Below, piece after piece: positions 17,320 to 26,655 of a stretch of 64,000 bases of DNA. Location of the stretch: positions 620,001 through 684,000 of the forward strand of contig NZ_LMQO01000001.1 in the NCBI RefSeq assembly GCF_001425385.1, given 5' to 3'. How positions within the stretch are numbered: position 1 is the first letter of the stretch; the number at the start of each line of letters is the position of its first letter. The DNA is from Sphingomonas sp. Leaf407. GTDB lineage: Bacteria > Pseudomonadota > Alphaproteobacteria > Sphingomonadales > Sphingomonadaceae. Under the pieces are notes generated by a model that was not told the origin of the DNA, searched no databases, and saw only the letters and a list, made by a program, of their open reading frames with translations. The translations under genes and the position numbers were made by a program.

Positions 17320-17642
17320 GACGCGGCATGATCGTGCTGGTCGAGGGGCCCGAAGCACTGGCGGTCAAGCGTCGCCCGTTCCTCGTCGTCCAGTCGGACC
17401 TGTTCAACGAGGCCCATGCCTCGGTCACGCTGGTCCCGATGACGAGTCTCACCGGTGGCGAAACGCTGTTCCGCGTGCCCTTCGCCCCCTCCGACACGAC
17501 CGGCATCACCGTCGAGAGCGAGGCGCAAGTCGACAAGATCAAGACGCTGCGCCGCAGCCGCATCGTGCGCGTGCTGGGGCAGGCGACCGCCACATCCATG
17601 GAACAGGTCGACCAAGCGCTGCGGCGCTGGCTGGCCCTCTAA
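17310..17642 (+). CDS. PemK/MazF family toxin
   Basis: 110 residues, the size of MazF-type endoribonucleases. RRGMIVLV at the start, RPFLVVQSDLFNE, TLVPMTSL and a C-terminal segment SEAQVDKIKTLRRSRIVRVLGQ match the PemK/MazF SH3-like barrel. GTG start inside the antitoxin gene. Activity would be mRNA cleavage, blocked by the antitoxin. The pair sits between pgk and fda, and fda begins 15 bases after the toxin stop, so transcription from the pair's promoter would reach fda. Confidence 0.85.
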   Translation: MEIRRGMIVLVEGPEALAVKRRPFLVVQSDLFNEAHASVTLVPMTSLTGGETLFRVPFAPSDTTGITVESEAQVDKIKTLRRSRIVRVLGQATATSMEQVDQALRRWLAL

Positions 17643-17657
17643 AACAAGGGGACCGAC

Positions 17658-18563
17658 ATGAACACGGCCGAAATGACCGCGAAGATCGCCGACGGACAGG
17701 GCTTCATCGCCGCGCTCGACCAGAGCGGCGGATCGACGCCCAAGGCGCTGAAAGGCTATGGCGTCGAGGACGGGGCATGGGAAACCGACGAACAGATGTT
17801 CGGCCTGATCCACGACATGCGCGCCCGCATCATTACTTCCGACGCCTTCACCGGTGACAAGGTGATCGGCGCGATCCTGTTTGAACGGACGATGGACGGG
17901 CAGGCGGGCGGCAAGCCCGTACCGCAGGCGCTGGCGGACAAGGGTGTCGTCCCCTTCCTCAAGATCGACAAGGGGCTGGAGGATGAGGCGAACGGCGTCC
18001 AGTTGATGAAGCCAATGCCCGAACTCGACACGCTGCTCGCCCGCGCTGCGACGCTCGGCATCTTCGGCACCAAGGAACGCTCGGTCGTCAATCTCGCCAA
18101 CGAAGCCGGCATCGCCGCCGTGGTGAAGCAGCAGTTCGAGGTGGCGCATCAGGTCATCGCCCATGGCCTGATGCCGATCATCGAACCCGAAGTGAACATC
18201 AAGAGCGCCGAGCGCGCCGCCGCCGACGCGATCCTGCTCGCCGAACTGGTCAAGGCGCTCGATGCGCTGGACGGCGACGACAAGGTGATGCTCAAACTGT
18301 CGCTGCCCGAACAGGCCGGCCTGTTCCAGCCGTTGGTCGATCACCCCCGCGTACTGCGCGTCGTGGCGCTGTCGGGCGGGTTCGCCCGCACCGAAGCCTG
18401 CGCCGAACTGGCGAAGAACCCCGGCATCATCGCCAGCTTCAGCCGCGCGCTTCTCTCCGACCTGCGCGCGCCGATGACCGACGCGGAATTCGACGCGGCG
18501 TTGGGCGAGGCGATCGACGAGATCCACTGCGCCTCGACCGAAAAGACGCTGGTCGCGGCGTGA
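17658..18563 (+). CDS. fda: Class I fructose-bisphosphate aldolase
   Basis: 301 residues. GFIAALDQSGGSTPKALKGYG, ILFERTMDG, VPFLKIDKGLEDE, and the Schiff-base lysine region KVMLKLSLPEQ with LMPIIEPEVNI match bacterial class I aldolases. It cleaves fructose 1,6-bisphosphate to triose phosphates, the step just before Gap and Pgk. AAGGGG lies before the ATG. It appears to have been part of the tkt-gap-pgk set, now separated by repeats and a toxin-antitoxin pair. Confidence 0.94.
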   Translation: MNTAEMTAKIADGQGFIAALDQSGGSTPKALKGYGVEDGAWETDEQMFGLIHDMRARIITSDAFTGDKVIGAILFERTMDGQAGGKPVPQALADKGVVPFLKIDKGLEDEANGVQLMKPMPELDTLLARAATLGIFGTKERSVVNLANEAGIAAVVKQQFEVAHQVIAHGLMPIIEPEVNIKSAERAAADAILLAELVKALDALDGDDKVMLKLSLPEQAGLFQPLVDHPRVLRVVALSGGFARTEACAELAKNPGIIASFSRALLSDLRAPMTDAEFDAALGEAIDEIHCASTEKTLVAA

Positions 18564-19216
18564 TCGCGATGCGGGCCGGGATCACCATGGCGGCGCTGCT
18601 GCTGGCGGCGGTTCCGGTCCGCCCGGCCGCCGCCTGTTCGATGATGCGTGGGTACAAGGTGCCGACCAACCTCGAACTGGCGGCAACGGCCGATACGATC
18701 GTCATCGCGCAAGTCGATAGCGAGCGGAAGGGCAAGGACGCCTTTGGCGGCGTGGTGCTGGCCACACCGCTGGCGTTGCTCAAAGGGTCGGCGCTCCCGC
18801 CGAGAATAGAGATTGACGGTGCGCATCTGTCCGACAGCCCGGACATGGTTTTCCGCAACGATCCGCGCGAGTTGCGCCGCCCCAATCCCGGCGCACTGAT
18901 CGGCGGATGCGTCCGCTATATCTTTCCGACCGATGCCCGGTTGCTGCTGTTCCTGAAGCGTGACGATGCGGGCAAGCTGGTGCCCTATCGGTCGTCGTTC
19001 TCGCGCGATGCAGAGGATGTCACTGGCCCGGACGCGCTCTGGGCGAAGGCGGTGCGCGAGTATGTCGCCATCGCCGCCCTGCCCAAGCCGAAACAGCGCA
19101 AGGCGATGGAGGCGCGGGTCGCAACGCTGAATGCCACCGGCGATGTGGACGATGCGGCGATCGCCGCCGACCTGAAGGTCGAGTTGTCGCACCGACGCCT
19201 GCCGCCGTTCGACTGA
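18560..19216 (+). CDS. Secreted protein of unknown function
   Basis: About 218 residues. A signal peptide is clear (MRAGITMAALLLAAVPVRPAAA, then CSMMRG), and the Cys right after the Ala-rich stretch may begin the mature protein. The rest has ATADTIVIAQVDSERKG, PDMVFRNDPRELRRPNPG and a second Cys in GGCVRYIF; no catalytic motif is recognised. GTG 18560 overlaps the fda stop; ATG 18569 is an alternative start. Probably periplasmic; role unknown. Confidence 0.7.
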   Translation: MIAMRAGITMAALLLAAVPVRPAAACSMMRGYKVPTNLELAATADTIVIAQVDSERKGKDAFGGVVLATPLALLKGSALPPRIEIDGAHLSDSPDMVFRNDPRELRRPNPGALIGGCVRYIFPTDARLLLFLKRDDAGKLVPYRSSFSRDAEDVTGPDALWAKAVREYVAIAALPKPKQRKAMEARVATLNATGDVDDAAIAADLKVELSHRRLPPFD

Positions 19217-19256
19217 TTTCCCGCTTCCCTCCGCGCCGCCGCCGGGGCAGGGAAGC

Positions 19257-19946
19257 ATGATGACCCAAGACGAAGATCCGCTCGGCGCGCTTTCCCCCGA
19301 TTTCGCGCAACAGTTCGTTCGCGACGTGCGCCGTCCGCCGTGCCAGCTCTACCTCGTCTCGCCGCTCGACGTGACCGGCACCTTCCCCGATCGGCTGCGC
19401 AGCGCCCTGGATGCCGGCCCGGTCGCCGCCTTCCAGTTCCGGGTGAAGGATGTCGACCAGCATGCCGCCGCGCGGCTCGCCGAACCGCTCCAGCGCATCT
19501 GCGCCGATCATGACGTCGCCTTTCTGGTCAACGACAGCATCAGCCTGACCAAGCGGCTCGGCGCGGACGGCGTCCATCTGGGGCAGGACGACGGCGATCC
19601 GCGCGAGGCCCGCGACGTGCTGGGGCCGAACGCGCAGATCGGCGTCACCGTCCACGACAGCCGCCACCTCGCGATGGAAGCAGGGGAGGCGGGAGCGGAT
19701 TATGTCGCCTTCGGTGCCTTCTACCCGACCACGACCAAGGCGGTGCGCCATGTTGCCGAACCGGTCCTCCTGTCCTGGTGGTCGGCGGTGTTCGAACTGC
19801 CGTGCGTCGCGATCGGCGGCATCACCCCGGCCAATGCCCGCCCGCTGGTGACGGCGGGGGCCGACTTCCTCGCCGTGTCGGGTGCGGTGTGGAACGGTGA
19901 CGAGGCTGCCGCGATTCGTGCTTTCGGCGAGGCGCTGGCGCGCTGA
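19257..19946 (+). CDS. thiE: Thiamine-phosphate synthase (ThiE-like)
   Basis: 229 residues, TIM-barrel. CQLYLVSPLD, FQFRVKDVDQHAA, FLVNDSISLTKRLGADGVHLGQDD, IGVTVHDSRHLAMEAGEAGADYVAFGAFYPTTTK and the phosphate loop VAIGGITPANARPLV follow the ThiE order. It would join the thiazole and pyrimidine units of thiamine. No TPP riboswitch or other thi gene is nearby, and the first 25 residues are extra, so a ThiE-family paralogue with another role is possible. Confidence 0.85.
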   Translation: MMTQDEDPLGALSPDFAQQFVRDVRRPPCQLYLVSPLDVTGTFPDRLRSALDAGPVAAFQFRVKDVDQHAAARLAEPLQRICADHDVAFLVNDSISLTKRLGADGVHLGQDDGDPREARDVLGPNAQIGVTVHDSRHLAMEAGEAGADYVAFGAFYPTTTKAVRHVAEPVLLSWWSAVFELPCVAIGGITPANARPLVTAGADFLAVSGAVWNGDEAAAIRAFGEALAR

Positions 19947-20006
19947 CGAAACCGCGGCGGTCGTCGATCGTTATCCTGCCTCAACGAAATAGGTTTGGGG
20001 CAGCGT

Positions 20007-20990
20007 ATGAAGCGATTGGCACTGGCGGCGATCCTCCTTGGCGGGGCAGCCGTGGCGCAGGCCCCTGCGCCCAAGCCCGCGTTCGATCCGAACATCCTGC
20101 ATGCCGAGGTGCTGCTCGACCGTCACGGTTTCCCGACCGGCGTGATCGAGGGGAAGGCCAACGCCGCCTTCGCCAAGGCGCTGCGCGGGTTTCAGACGGC
20201 GAAGGGCTTGCCCGTCACCGGCAAGCTCGACGCGCGCACCACCGCTGCGCTCAATCCGGCGATGCGCCCGGCCACGGTAACGCTGACCCTGTCCGAGCGC
20301 GCGCTGGCTGGGCCGTACACCAACCCCATCCCGAAGGAATATGCCGACCAGGCGAAGCTGACGACGATCGGCTATCGCTCGCCGCTCGAAAAGCTGGCGG
20401 AGATGTTCCACACTACGCCCGAAACGCTGGTCGCGCTCAACAGCCGCGAAACGCCGCTGCGGCCCGGCACGCGGGTGGTATTCCCCAACGTCCTGCCGGC
20501 GTCGCGCAGCTATCCCGGCGACCTGTCCGACCAGTTTCGCCAGACGCTAGCGACGCTGAACGTCGACGCCACCCAGCCACAGGCCGACCGGGTGGTGGTC
20601 GACAAGTCCGAAGGTTGGCTGCGTGCCTATGCCGGCGATCGCATCCTCGCCCAGTTCCCCGCGACGATGGGATCGGCGCACGATCCGCTGCCGATCGGCG
20701 AATGGACGATCAAGGGCGTCGCCGCCAATCCCGACTGGCAGTATAACCCGGCGATCCTGCGCACCGCCGACAAGTCAGATGCAAAACAGATCGTGCCGCC
20801 GGGGCCGAACAATCCGGTTGGCGTGGTCTGGATCGATCTGTCGAAGGAGCATTACGGCATCCACGGCACCCCCGAACCGCAGAACATCGGCAAGACCGAG
20901 AGCAACGGCTGCATCCGCCTGACCAACTGGGACGCCGCCCGGCTGTCGCTGATGGTCAAGCCGGGCACCCCGGCAGTCTTCCAGCCATAA
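20007..20990 (+). CDS. L,D-transpeptidase with peptidoglycan-binding domain (YkuD family)
   Basis: 327 residues, exported: a signal peptide MKRLALAAILLGGAAVAQA, then a peptidoglycan-binding helical domain (EVLLDRHGFPTGVIEGK... FQTAKGLPVTGKLD), a LysM-like stretch (SPLEKLAEMFHTTPETL) and the YkuD domain. The catalytic pattern HGTPEPQNIG then SNGCIRL has Cys302 as nucleophile. Such enzymes make 3-3 crosslinks or attach proteins to peptidoglycan. It lies 18 bases before the M23 peptidase gene. Confidence 0.92.
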   Translation: MKRLALAAILLGGAAVAQAPAPKPAFDPNILHAEVLLDRHGFPTGVIEGKANAAFAKALRGFQTAKGLPVTGKLDARTTAALNPAMRPATVTLTLSERALAGPYTNPIPKEYADQAKLTTIGYRSPLEKLAEMFHTTPETLVALNSRETPLRPGTRVVFPNVLPASRSYPGDLSDQFRQTLATLNVDATQPQADRVVVDKSEGWLRAYAGDRILAQFPATMGSAHDPLPIGEWTIKGVAANPDWQYNPAILRTADKSDAKQIVPPGPNNPVGVVWIDLSKEHYGIHGTPEPQNIGKTESNGCIRLTNWDAARLSLMVKPGTPAVFQP

Positions 20991-21008
20991 GGGTAGGGGA
21001 GGGGCGGT

Positions 21009-21596
21009 ATGAACCGGATTGGCTGGGCCTTCCTCGGCTTCTTCGCGATTGCCATCCTGCTGGCGGCGTTCCTGATCGACACCGACGATGAACGCCCGCC
21101 GGCGTTCGCCGCGCCCGCCGTCGTCGGCCCCGCCGCCCCTTCGCCCGCCGGCGTCCTGACCGTCCCGGTGGAGGGCGCGCCATGGCGGGCGATCCGCGAT
21201 AGCTGGGGCGAAGCGCGCGGCGACGGTACGCGCGGCCATACCGGCACCGACATCATGGCACCCGGCGGAACCCCGGTGCTGGCGGCGGCCGACGGGGTGG
21301 TGGAGAAGCGGTTCTTCAGTGCGGGTGGCGGCGGGATCACGCTGTACCTGCGTTCCCCCGACCGGCGGCTGTCCTACTATTACGCGCATCTGGCGGGCTA
21401 TGCGGCGGGCATCGCGGAGGGCGCGCGTGTACGTGCCGGACAGGAGATCGGCTATGTCGGCGACAGCGGCAACGCCGGGCGCGGCAACACCCATCTGCAC
21501 TTCGGGATCGAACGGATCGACCCCGCCCAGCCATGGTATCGCGGGCAGGCGATCGATCCCTATCCGCTGCTTGCCCGTGGCCGGCGCTCGGAGTAA
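21009..21596 (+). CDS. M23 (LytM) family metallopeptidase
   Basis: 195 residues with an uncleaved N-terminal membrane anchor ([20 protein letters not shown]) and a periplasmic peptidase domain. The zinc ligands are visible: H77 and D81 in GHTGTDI, and H162-L-H164 in THLHFGI. It would cut peptide crossbridges of peptidoglycan. Paired with the L,D-transpeptidase just upstream, it forms a small wall-remodelling unit. Confidence 0.92.
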   Translation: MNRIGWAFLGFFAIAILLAAFLIDTDDERPPAFAAPAVVGPAAPSPAGVLTVPVEGAPWRAIRDSWGEARGDGTRGHTGTDIMAPGGTPVLAAADGVVEKRFFSAGGGGITLYLRSPDRRLSYYYAHLAGYAAGIAEGARVRAGQEIGYVGDSGNAGRGNTHLHFGIERIDPAQPWYRGQAIDPYPLLARGRRSE

Positions 21597-21634
21597 GGGC
21601 GCGGCTTCGCTTTTTCCAACAGGTATGGTTCTCC

Positions 21635-22198
21635 ATGAAGATCAGCGGCGTCGACATTCGCCCCGGCAACATCATCGAATATGAAGGCGGCATCTGGCGT
21701 GCGGTGAAGATCCAGCACACCCAGCCGGGCAAGGGTGGCGCCTATATGCAGGTCGAACTGAAGAACCTGCGCGATGGCCGCAAGAACAATGTCCGCTTCC
21801 GCTCCGCCGAAAGCGTCGAGCGTATCCGCCTCGATACCAAGGACTTCCAGTTCCTGTATCCCGAAGGCGATATGCTGGTGTTCATGGACAAGATCACCTA
21901 CGATCAGGTGTCGCTGCCGCGCGACCTGTTGGGCGATGCCGCCGCGTTCCTGCAGGACGGCATGGATGTCGTCATGGAAATGTACGACGAGGAAGCGATC
22001 AGCGTCCAGTTGCCCGACACGATCGAGGCGACGATCGTCGAGGCCGATGCGGTGGTGAAGGGCCAGACGGCATCGTCGTCGTACAAGCCCGCCGTCCTCG
22101 ACAACGGCGTCCGCGTGATGGTGCCGCCGCATATCTCCTCGGGTACGCGCATCGTCGTCGACGTGTATGAGCAGACGTATGTGAGGCGGGCGGATTGA
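21635..22198 (+). CDS. efp: Elongation factor P
   Basis: 187 residues, three-domain [22 protein letters not shown] and the loop [12 protein letters not shown] carry Lys33 at the tip position that enters the ribosome; C-terminal [16 protein letters not shown] is diagnostic. It rescues ribosomes stalled at polyproline. No epmA/epmB gene is near, so the modification of Lys33 is unknown. Confidence 0.96.
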   Translation: MKISGVDIRPGNIIEYEGGIWRAVKIQHTQPGKGGAYMQVELKNLRDGRKNNVRFRSAESVERIRLDTKDFQFLYPEGDMLVFMDKITYDQVSLPRDLLGDAAAFLQDGMDVVMEMYDEEAISVQLPDTIEATIVEADAVVKGQTASSSYKPAVLDNGVRVMVPPHISSGTRIVVDVYEQTYVRRAD

Positions 22199-22213
22199 GC
22201 CGAGCGGACGGAC

Positions 22214-22292
22214 GGAATAGCGAACGCTATTCCGCCGCTCCGCCGGCTCGGCCGGCGCGCGTAGCGCGACCGACGACGCGGGCTTGGCCCGC
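22214..22292. repeat. Chain of four hairpins after efp
   Basis: GGAATAGCG-AA-CGCTATTCC (22214-22233), GCCGGC-TCG-GCCGGC (22242-22256), CGCGC-GTA-GCGCG (22256-22268) and GCGGGC-TTG-GCCCGC (22278-22292). The set fills the efp-suhB gap and may end or protect the efp mRNA. Compare 11201-11320. Confidence 0.65.
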
Positions 22293-22324
22293 GGCGCGAC
22301 CAGTATTCCACGGGAAGTAAGATC

Positions 22325-23140
22325 ATGTCCGCCCAATCCGGCCTCATCACCGTCATCGAACGCGCCGTCCGCAAGACCGGCCCGCGCCTGCGCCGCGATT
22401 TCGGCGAGGTCCAGCATCTCCAGGTCAGCCGCAAGGGGCCGGCGGACTTCGTCTCGATCGCCGACAAACGCGCCGAGGAAACGCTGGTCGAGGAACTGCG
22501 CAAGGCCCGGCCCGACTGGGGCATGCTGCTGGAGGAAGGCGGCGAGATTCAGGGCGATCCCACCAAGCCGCGCTGGATCGTCGATCCGCTCGACGGCACC
22601 ACCAACTTCCTCCACGGCCTGCCCCATTTTGCGATCTCGGTCGCGGTCGAGGAGCCGAACGGTGTGGGCGGCAAGCCCGAGATCACCTGCGCGATGGTCT
22701 ATAACCCGATCACCGACGAGGGCTTCTGGGCGGAGAAGGGCCGGGGGGCATGGTTGCAGGGGCAGCGGTTGCGCGTCTCGTCGCGCCGCGACCTGTCCGA
22801 AGCGCTGATCGCCACCGGCATCCCGTTCCTCGGCCATGGCAATTTCGCCGAATGGACCCGCATCTTTGGCGCGGTCGCGCCCGAGGTCGCCGGCATCCGC
22901 CGCTTCGGTTCGGCGGCGCTCGATCTTGCCTATGTTGCCGCCGGTCGGTTCGACGGTTTCTGGGAGTCGGGTCTGAGCAAGTGGGACATCGCCGCCGGCA
23001 TGCTGCTGGTGCGCGAGGCGGGTGGTTTCGTCACCGACTATCGCGGCGCTGACCGCGCCTATGAAAAGGGTGAGGTGCTGGCGAGCAACGAGCAGATGCA
23101 GACCCGCCTGCACAAGCTGGTCGCCGGCGCGCTGCGCTAA
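22325..23140 (+). CDS. suhB: Inositol monophosphatase family protein (SuhB-like)
   Basis: 271 residues. Metal-binding motifs WIVDPLDGTTNFLHG near residue 84 and SKWDIAAGMLLVREAGG near the C-terminus are intact; the first motif reads LLEEGGEI where many members have GEE. It hydrolyses inositol phosphates or related sugar phosphates; SuhB of enterobacteria also acts in rRNA transcription. Substrate not settled. GGGAAG precedes the ATG. Confidence 0.9.
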   Translation: MSAQSGLITVIERAVRKTGPRLRRDFGEVQHLQVSRKGPADFVSIADKRAEETLVEELRKARPDWGMLLEEGGEIQGDPTKPRWIVDPLDGTTNFLHGLPHFAISVAVEEPNGVGGKPEITCAMVYNPITDEGFWAEKGRGAWLQGQRLRVSSRRDLSEALIATGIPFLGHGNFAEWTRIFGAVAPEVAGIRRFGSAALDLAYVAAGRFDGFWESGLSKWDIAAGMLLVREAGGFVTDYRGADRAYEKGEVLASNEQMQTRLHKLVAGALR

Positions 23141-23213
23141 CCGCTGGTTGTCGTCATCGTCGCCGACCGTCGCCCTGCGTTTGCGGGAGGACGGCGGCCG
23201 TGCTGGCGGCGGG

Positions 23214-23242
23214 TTGAACTGCGAATGATTCTCACCCTGTTC
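23214..23242 (+). promoter_or_regulatory. Candidate nuo promoter with a Fur-like box in the spacer
   Basis: TTGAAC (23214-23219), 17 bases, CTGTTC (23237-23242, weak). The spacer contains TGCGAAT-G-ATTCTCA (23220-23234), a 7-1-7 inverted repeat with one mismatch that agrees with the classical Fur core at 11 of 14 arm bases. It lies 80 bases before nuoA. Binding there would block RNA polymerase. Confidence 0.45.
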
Positions 23243-23314
23243 CGCCCTTGATGCCCCGCGCCCATCGGCCTAAAGCCGGGCGCAATCCTTACCGCAACCG
23301 CGAGAGACCCTGCC

Positions 23315-23689
23315 TTGGTCGACCTGTCGCAATATCTGCCGATCCTGATGTTCCTGGGCATAGCCCTGGTGCTGTCGACGGCGTTCGTCGTCCTGCCGAT
23401 GGTGGCTTCGCGCTTCACCGGCTCGCACAAGCCCACGCCGGAAAAGCTCAGCGAATATGAATGCGGCTTCCCCGCGTTCGAGGATTCGCGCAGCCAGTAT
23501 GACGTGCGCTTTTATCTGGTGGCGATCCTGTTCATCATCTTCGATCTCGAAGCGGCCTTCCTATATCCTTGGGCAGTCTCGGTTTTCGACCTCGGCTGGA
23601 CCGCATGGTTCTCGATGATGATCTTCATCGGCGAACTGGCGCTGGGCCTTGTATATGCTTGGAAGATGGGAGCTCTCGAATGGGAGTAG
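23315..23689 (+). CDS. nuoA: NADH-quinone oxidoreductase subunit A
   Basis: 124 residues, three membrane helices. [14 protein letters not shown] is the conserved loop, with [27 protein letters not shown] as the second helix. TTG start at 23315. First gene of complex I, which passes electrons from NADH to quinone and pumps protons across the inner membrane. It overlaps nuoB by 10 bases. Confidence 0.95.
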   Translation: MVDLSQYLPILMFLGIALVLSTAFVVLPMVASRFTGSHKPTPEKLSEYECGFPAFEDSRSQYDVRFYLVAILFIIFDLEAAFLYPWAVSVFDLGWTAWFSMMIFIGELALGLVYAWKMGALEWE

Positions 23690-24249
23690 AACTCACGACG
23701 CCGCCGCACGGCTTCGGCGCGGGCAATGCCGCTGGCGTGCCGGCGCAGGCCCCCGATCAGGGTTTCTTCAACGACCTGAACGGTGAACTGACCGACAAGG
23801 GCTTCCTCGTCACCTCGACCGAGGATTTGTTCACCTGGGCGCGGACCGGTTCGCTGTGGTGGATGACGTTCGGGCTGGCGTGCTGCGCGGTCGAGATGAT
23901 CCACGTCAACATGCCGCGCTATGACATGGAACGGTTCGGCGCCGCGCCGCGCGCGTCCCCGCGTCAGTCGGACGTGATGATCGTCGCCGGCACGCTGTGC
24001 AACAAGATGGCCCCGGCGCTGCGCCGCGTCTACGACCAGATGTCGGAGCCAAAGTACGTCATCTCGATGGGAAGCTGCGCCAACGGTGGCGGCTATTACC
24101 ACTATAGCTACAGCGTCGTGCGCGGTTGCGACCGCGTGGTGCCGGTCGACATCTACGTCCCCGGCTGCCCGCCGACCGCCGAGGCGCTGCTGTACGGCGT
24201 GATGCAGTTGCAGCGGAAGATTCGTCGTTCGGGGAGCATCGAACGGTGA
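23680..24249 (+). CDS. nuoB: NADH-quinone oxidoreductase subunit B
   Basis: 189 residues. It carries the N2 4Fe-4S cluster: tandem Cys in [10 protein letters not shown], then [10 protein letters not shown] and [12 protein letters not shown]. The first 40 residues are a variable Gly/Pro-rich extension. ATG 23680 lies inside the end of nuoA. Confidence 0.97.
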   Translation: MGVELTTPPHGFGAGNAAGVPAQAPDQGFFNDLNGELTDKGFLVTSTEDLFTWARTGSLWWMTFGLACCAVEMIHVNMPRYDMERFGAAPRASPRQSDVMIVAGTLCNKMAPALRRVYDQMSEPKYVISMGSCANGGGYYHYSYSVVRGCDRVVPVDIYVPGCPPTAEALLYGVMQLQRKIRRSGSIER

Positions 24250-25103
24250 GGGCACCCGCACCCCGCTATGCCGCCAACGACGGCGTGATCGATACGGCGA
24301 AAGCGGTGCTCGGCGATCTGCTCGTCGAGGCACAGGACCTCGTCGGCGAAGTGTCGCTGACGGTCGACCGCGACCGCCTCGTCATGGCGATGGAATTGCT
24401 ACGCGAGACGCCGGGCCTCAAATACGAGATGCTGGCCGAGATCGCCGGCGTCGACTATCCCGAGCGGCCCGAGCGGTTCGACGTCGTCTATCATCTGCTG
24501 TCGATGACGCGGAACCATCGCATCCGCATCCGGGTGACGACCGACGAGGATCATCCGGTGCCGTCGGTGACGGCAATCTGGTACAACGCCGGCTGGCTCG
24601 AGCGCGAAGTGTACGACATGTACGGCGTGCTTTTCACCGGCAATGCCGATCTGCGCCGCATCCTGACCGATTACGGCTTTCGCGGCCATCCGCTGCGCAA
24701 GGACTTCCCGCTGACCGGCTATGTCGAGATGCGCTATTCGGAAGAGGCCAAGCGCGTGGTCTATGAGCCGGTGCAACTGGCGCAAGATTTCCGCACGTTC
24801 GATTTCATGAGCCCGTGGGAAGGGGCGGAATACGTCCTGCCGGGCGACGAAAAGGCCGCCGAACCCAAGCCCGCCGTCGGGCAGGCGCCCGGCGCACAAT
24901 CGCCCGCAACCGCCGATCAGGTGAAGCGCGCCGACGAACGGGCCAAGGATGCGACGCCGCAGGTCGACAAGCCGAAAGTGACCGAAAGCGCGGCCGATAC
25001 CGGTGCGGGCAAACCGCATCCCGGCAACCGGCCCGACAGCAAGCCCGTCGATCCCGACGTACCTTCGCCCGATGCGAAGGCTTCGTCGGCGGAGAACAAG
25101 TGA
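24246..25103 (+). CDS. nuoC: NADH-quinone oxidoreductase subunit C with a disordered C-terminal tail
   Basis: 285 residues. The core has [31 protein letters not shown] and the end motif [18 protein letters not shown]. After FDFMSPWEG (about residue 195) comes an 80-residue tail of Ala, Pro, Lys and Asp with no predicted fold; most NuoC proteins end near there. GTG start shares bases with the nuoB stop. Not fused to nuoD, as is normal in alphaproteobacteria. Confidence 0.95.
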   Translation: MRAPAPRYAANDGVIDTAKAVLGDLLVEAQDLVGEVSLTVDRDRLVMAMELLRETPGLKYEMLAEIAGVDYPERPERFDVVYHLLSMTRNHRIRIRVTTDEDHPVPSVTAIWYNAGWLEREVYDMYGVLFTGNADLRRILTDYGFRGHPLRKDFPLTGYVEMRYSEEAKRVVYEPVQLAQDFRTFDFMSPWEGAEYVLPGDEKAAEPKPAVGQAPGAQSPATADQVKRADERAKDATPQVDKPKVTESAADTGAGKPHPGNRPDSKPVDPDVPSPDAKASSAENK

Positions 25104-26326
25104 TGGCCGATTACGATCAGCACATCGACGCCGCCAACCCGACGCCGGGCGATGTCGAGATCCAGAACTACACGATCAACTTCGGGCCGCAGCATCCTGC
25201 GGCGCACGGCGTGTTGCGGCTCGTCACCGAACTGGACGGCGAGATCATCGAACGGATCGATCCGCACGTCGGCCTGCTCCACCGCGGCACTGAAAAGCTG
25301 ATCGAGTACAAGACGTACGCGCAGGCGCTGCCGTACATGGACCGGCTCGATTACTGCTCGCCGATGTGCATGGAGCATAGCTACGTCCTCGCGGTCGAGA
25401 AGCTGCTCGACATCGAGGTGCCGCTGCGCGCCCAGTATCTGCGTGTGTTCTTCGCCGAATTGACCCGCATCATGAACCACATGCTGAATCTCGGTTCGCA
25501 TGTCATGGACGTGGGCGCGATGACGCCGAACCTGTGGATGTTCGAGCTGCGCGAAGACACGATGAACTTCTACGAGCGGGCGTCGGGTGCGCGGATGCAC
25601 GCGAATTTCCTGCGCGTGGGTGGCGTGCGGCAGGACGTGCCGCTCAAGCTGCTGACCGATATTGCCGAGTGGCTCGACACCCGTCTGCCGCGTCTGTTCG
25701 GCGATGCGATCAGCCTCGTCGCCGAGAACCGCATCTTCAAGCAGCGCAACGTCGACATCGCAATCGTCAGCCGCGAGGATGCGGTGCGCTGGGGCTTTTC
25801 CGGCCCGATGATCCGTGGTGCGGGCATCCCGTGGGATATTCGCAAGGCGCAGCCGTACGACGCCTATGACAAGGTCGACTTCGACGTGCCGGTCGGCACG
25901 CGCGGCGACTGTTACGACCGGTTCATGGTCCGCGTCGAGGAAGTGTATCAGTCGGCGCGCATCATGAAACAGTGTCTCGCGCAGATGCCCGAGGGACCGG
26001 TTGGCAGCCTCGATCGCAAGGTCGTCCCGCCCAAGCGCGGCGAGATGAAGCAGTCGATGGAAGCGCTGATCCATCACTTCAAGCTGTACACCGAGGGCTA
26101 TCACGTTCCGGCGGGCGAGGTCTATGTCGCGACCGAAAGCCCCAAGGGCGAATTCGGCATCTACATGGTGTCGGACGGCAGCAACAAGCCGTACCGCGTG
26201 AAGATCCGCCCGACGGCGTTCAGCCACCTGCAGGCGATGGACTTCATGTCGAAGGGCCATATGCTTGCCGACATCACCGCCATTCTGGGTGCGATGGACA
26301 TCGTGTTCGGGGAGTGCGACCGGTGA
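25103..26326 (+). CDS. nuoD: NADH-quinone oxidoreductase subunit D
   Basis: 407 residues, the 49-kDa subunit that forms the quinone pocket with Nuo[44 protein letters not shown] and the C-terminal DIVFGECDR are all present. ATG overlaps the nuoC stop (TGATG). Confidence 0.97.
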   Translation: MADYDQHIDAANPTPGDVEIQNYTINFGPQHPAAHGVLRLVTELDGEIIERIDPHVGLLHRGTEKLIEYKTYAQALPYMDRLDYCSPMCMEHSYVLAVEKLLDIEVPLRAQYLRVFFAELTRIMNHMLNLGSHVMDVGAMTPNLWMFELREDTMNFYERASGARMHANFLRVGGVRQDVPLKLLTDIAEWLDTRLPRLFGDAISLVAENRIFKQRNVDIAIVSREDAVRWGFSGPMIRGAGIPWDIRKAQPYDAYDKVDFDVPVGTRGDCYDRFMVRVEEVYQSARIMKQCLAQMPEGPVGSLDRKVVPPKRGEMKQSMEALIHHFKLYTEGYHVPAGEVYVATESPKGEFGIYMVSDGSNKPYRVKIRPTAFSHLQAMDFMSKGHMLADITAILGAMDIVFGECDR

Positions 26327-26655
26327 GCCGGATCGATACGGTAACGGCGATGATGGAGCGCTACAACGCGCGCGACGCGGCGGGATATGCCGCGTTCTTT
26401 GCCGACGATGGCTGCGAGGCATTGTATCGTGGTGACGTGGTGCGCGATGGTCGCGAGGGCGTCGAGAGCGGCATGGCGGTGGTGTTTGCCGAATTTCCGC
26501 AGAACCATGCCGAAGTGTTGCAGTCGTTCGAACTGGGTGAGCGTGTCGTGCTGCACGAACGGGTCCGCCGTTCGCCCGATGCCACCCCGTTCGACGTGAT
26601 GACCGTCTATTCGTTCAGCGGCGACAAGGTCGACCGCGTGGAGTTTATTCGCTGA
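26323..26655 (+). CDS. NTF2/SnoaL-like protein inside the nuo operon
   Basis: 110 residues, no signal peptide. A helix [21 protein letters not shown], then strands with [24 protein letters not shown] and a last strand [17 protein letters not shown] give the cone-shaped NTF2-like fold of SnoaL and ketosteroid-isomerase relatives. The Asp at FFADDG is in a place often used for ligand or catalysis. GTG start overlaps nuoD, and its stop overlaps the nuoE ATG, so it is translated with complex I. It is not a known complex I subunit; role unknown. Confidence 0.85.
   Translation: MSRIDTVTAMMERYNARDAAGYAAFFADDGCEALYRGDVVRDGREGVESGMAVVFAEFPQNHAEVLQSFELGERVVLHERVRRSPDATPFDVMTVYSFSGDKVDRVEFIR

Noticed and set aside
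19217..19256. TPP riboswitch before thiE
   Set aside because: Only 40 bases are available and no CTGAGA/ACCTGA element is seen.
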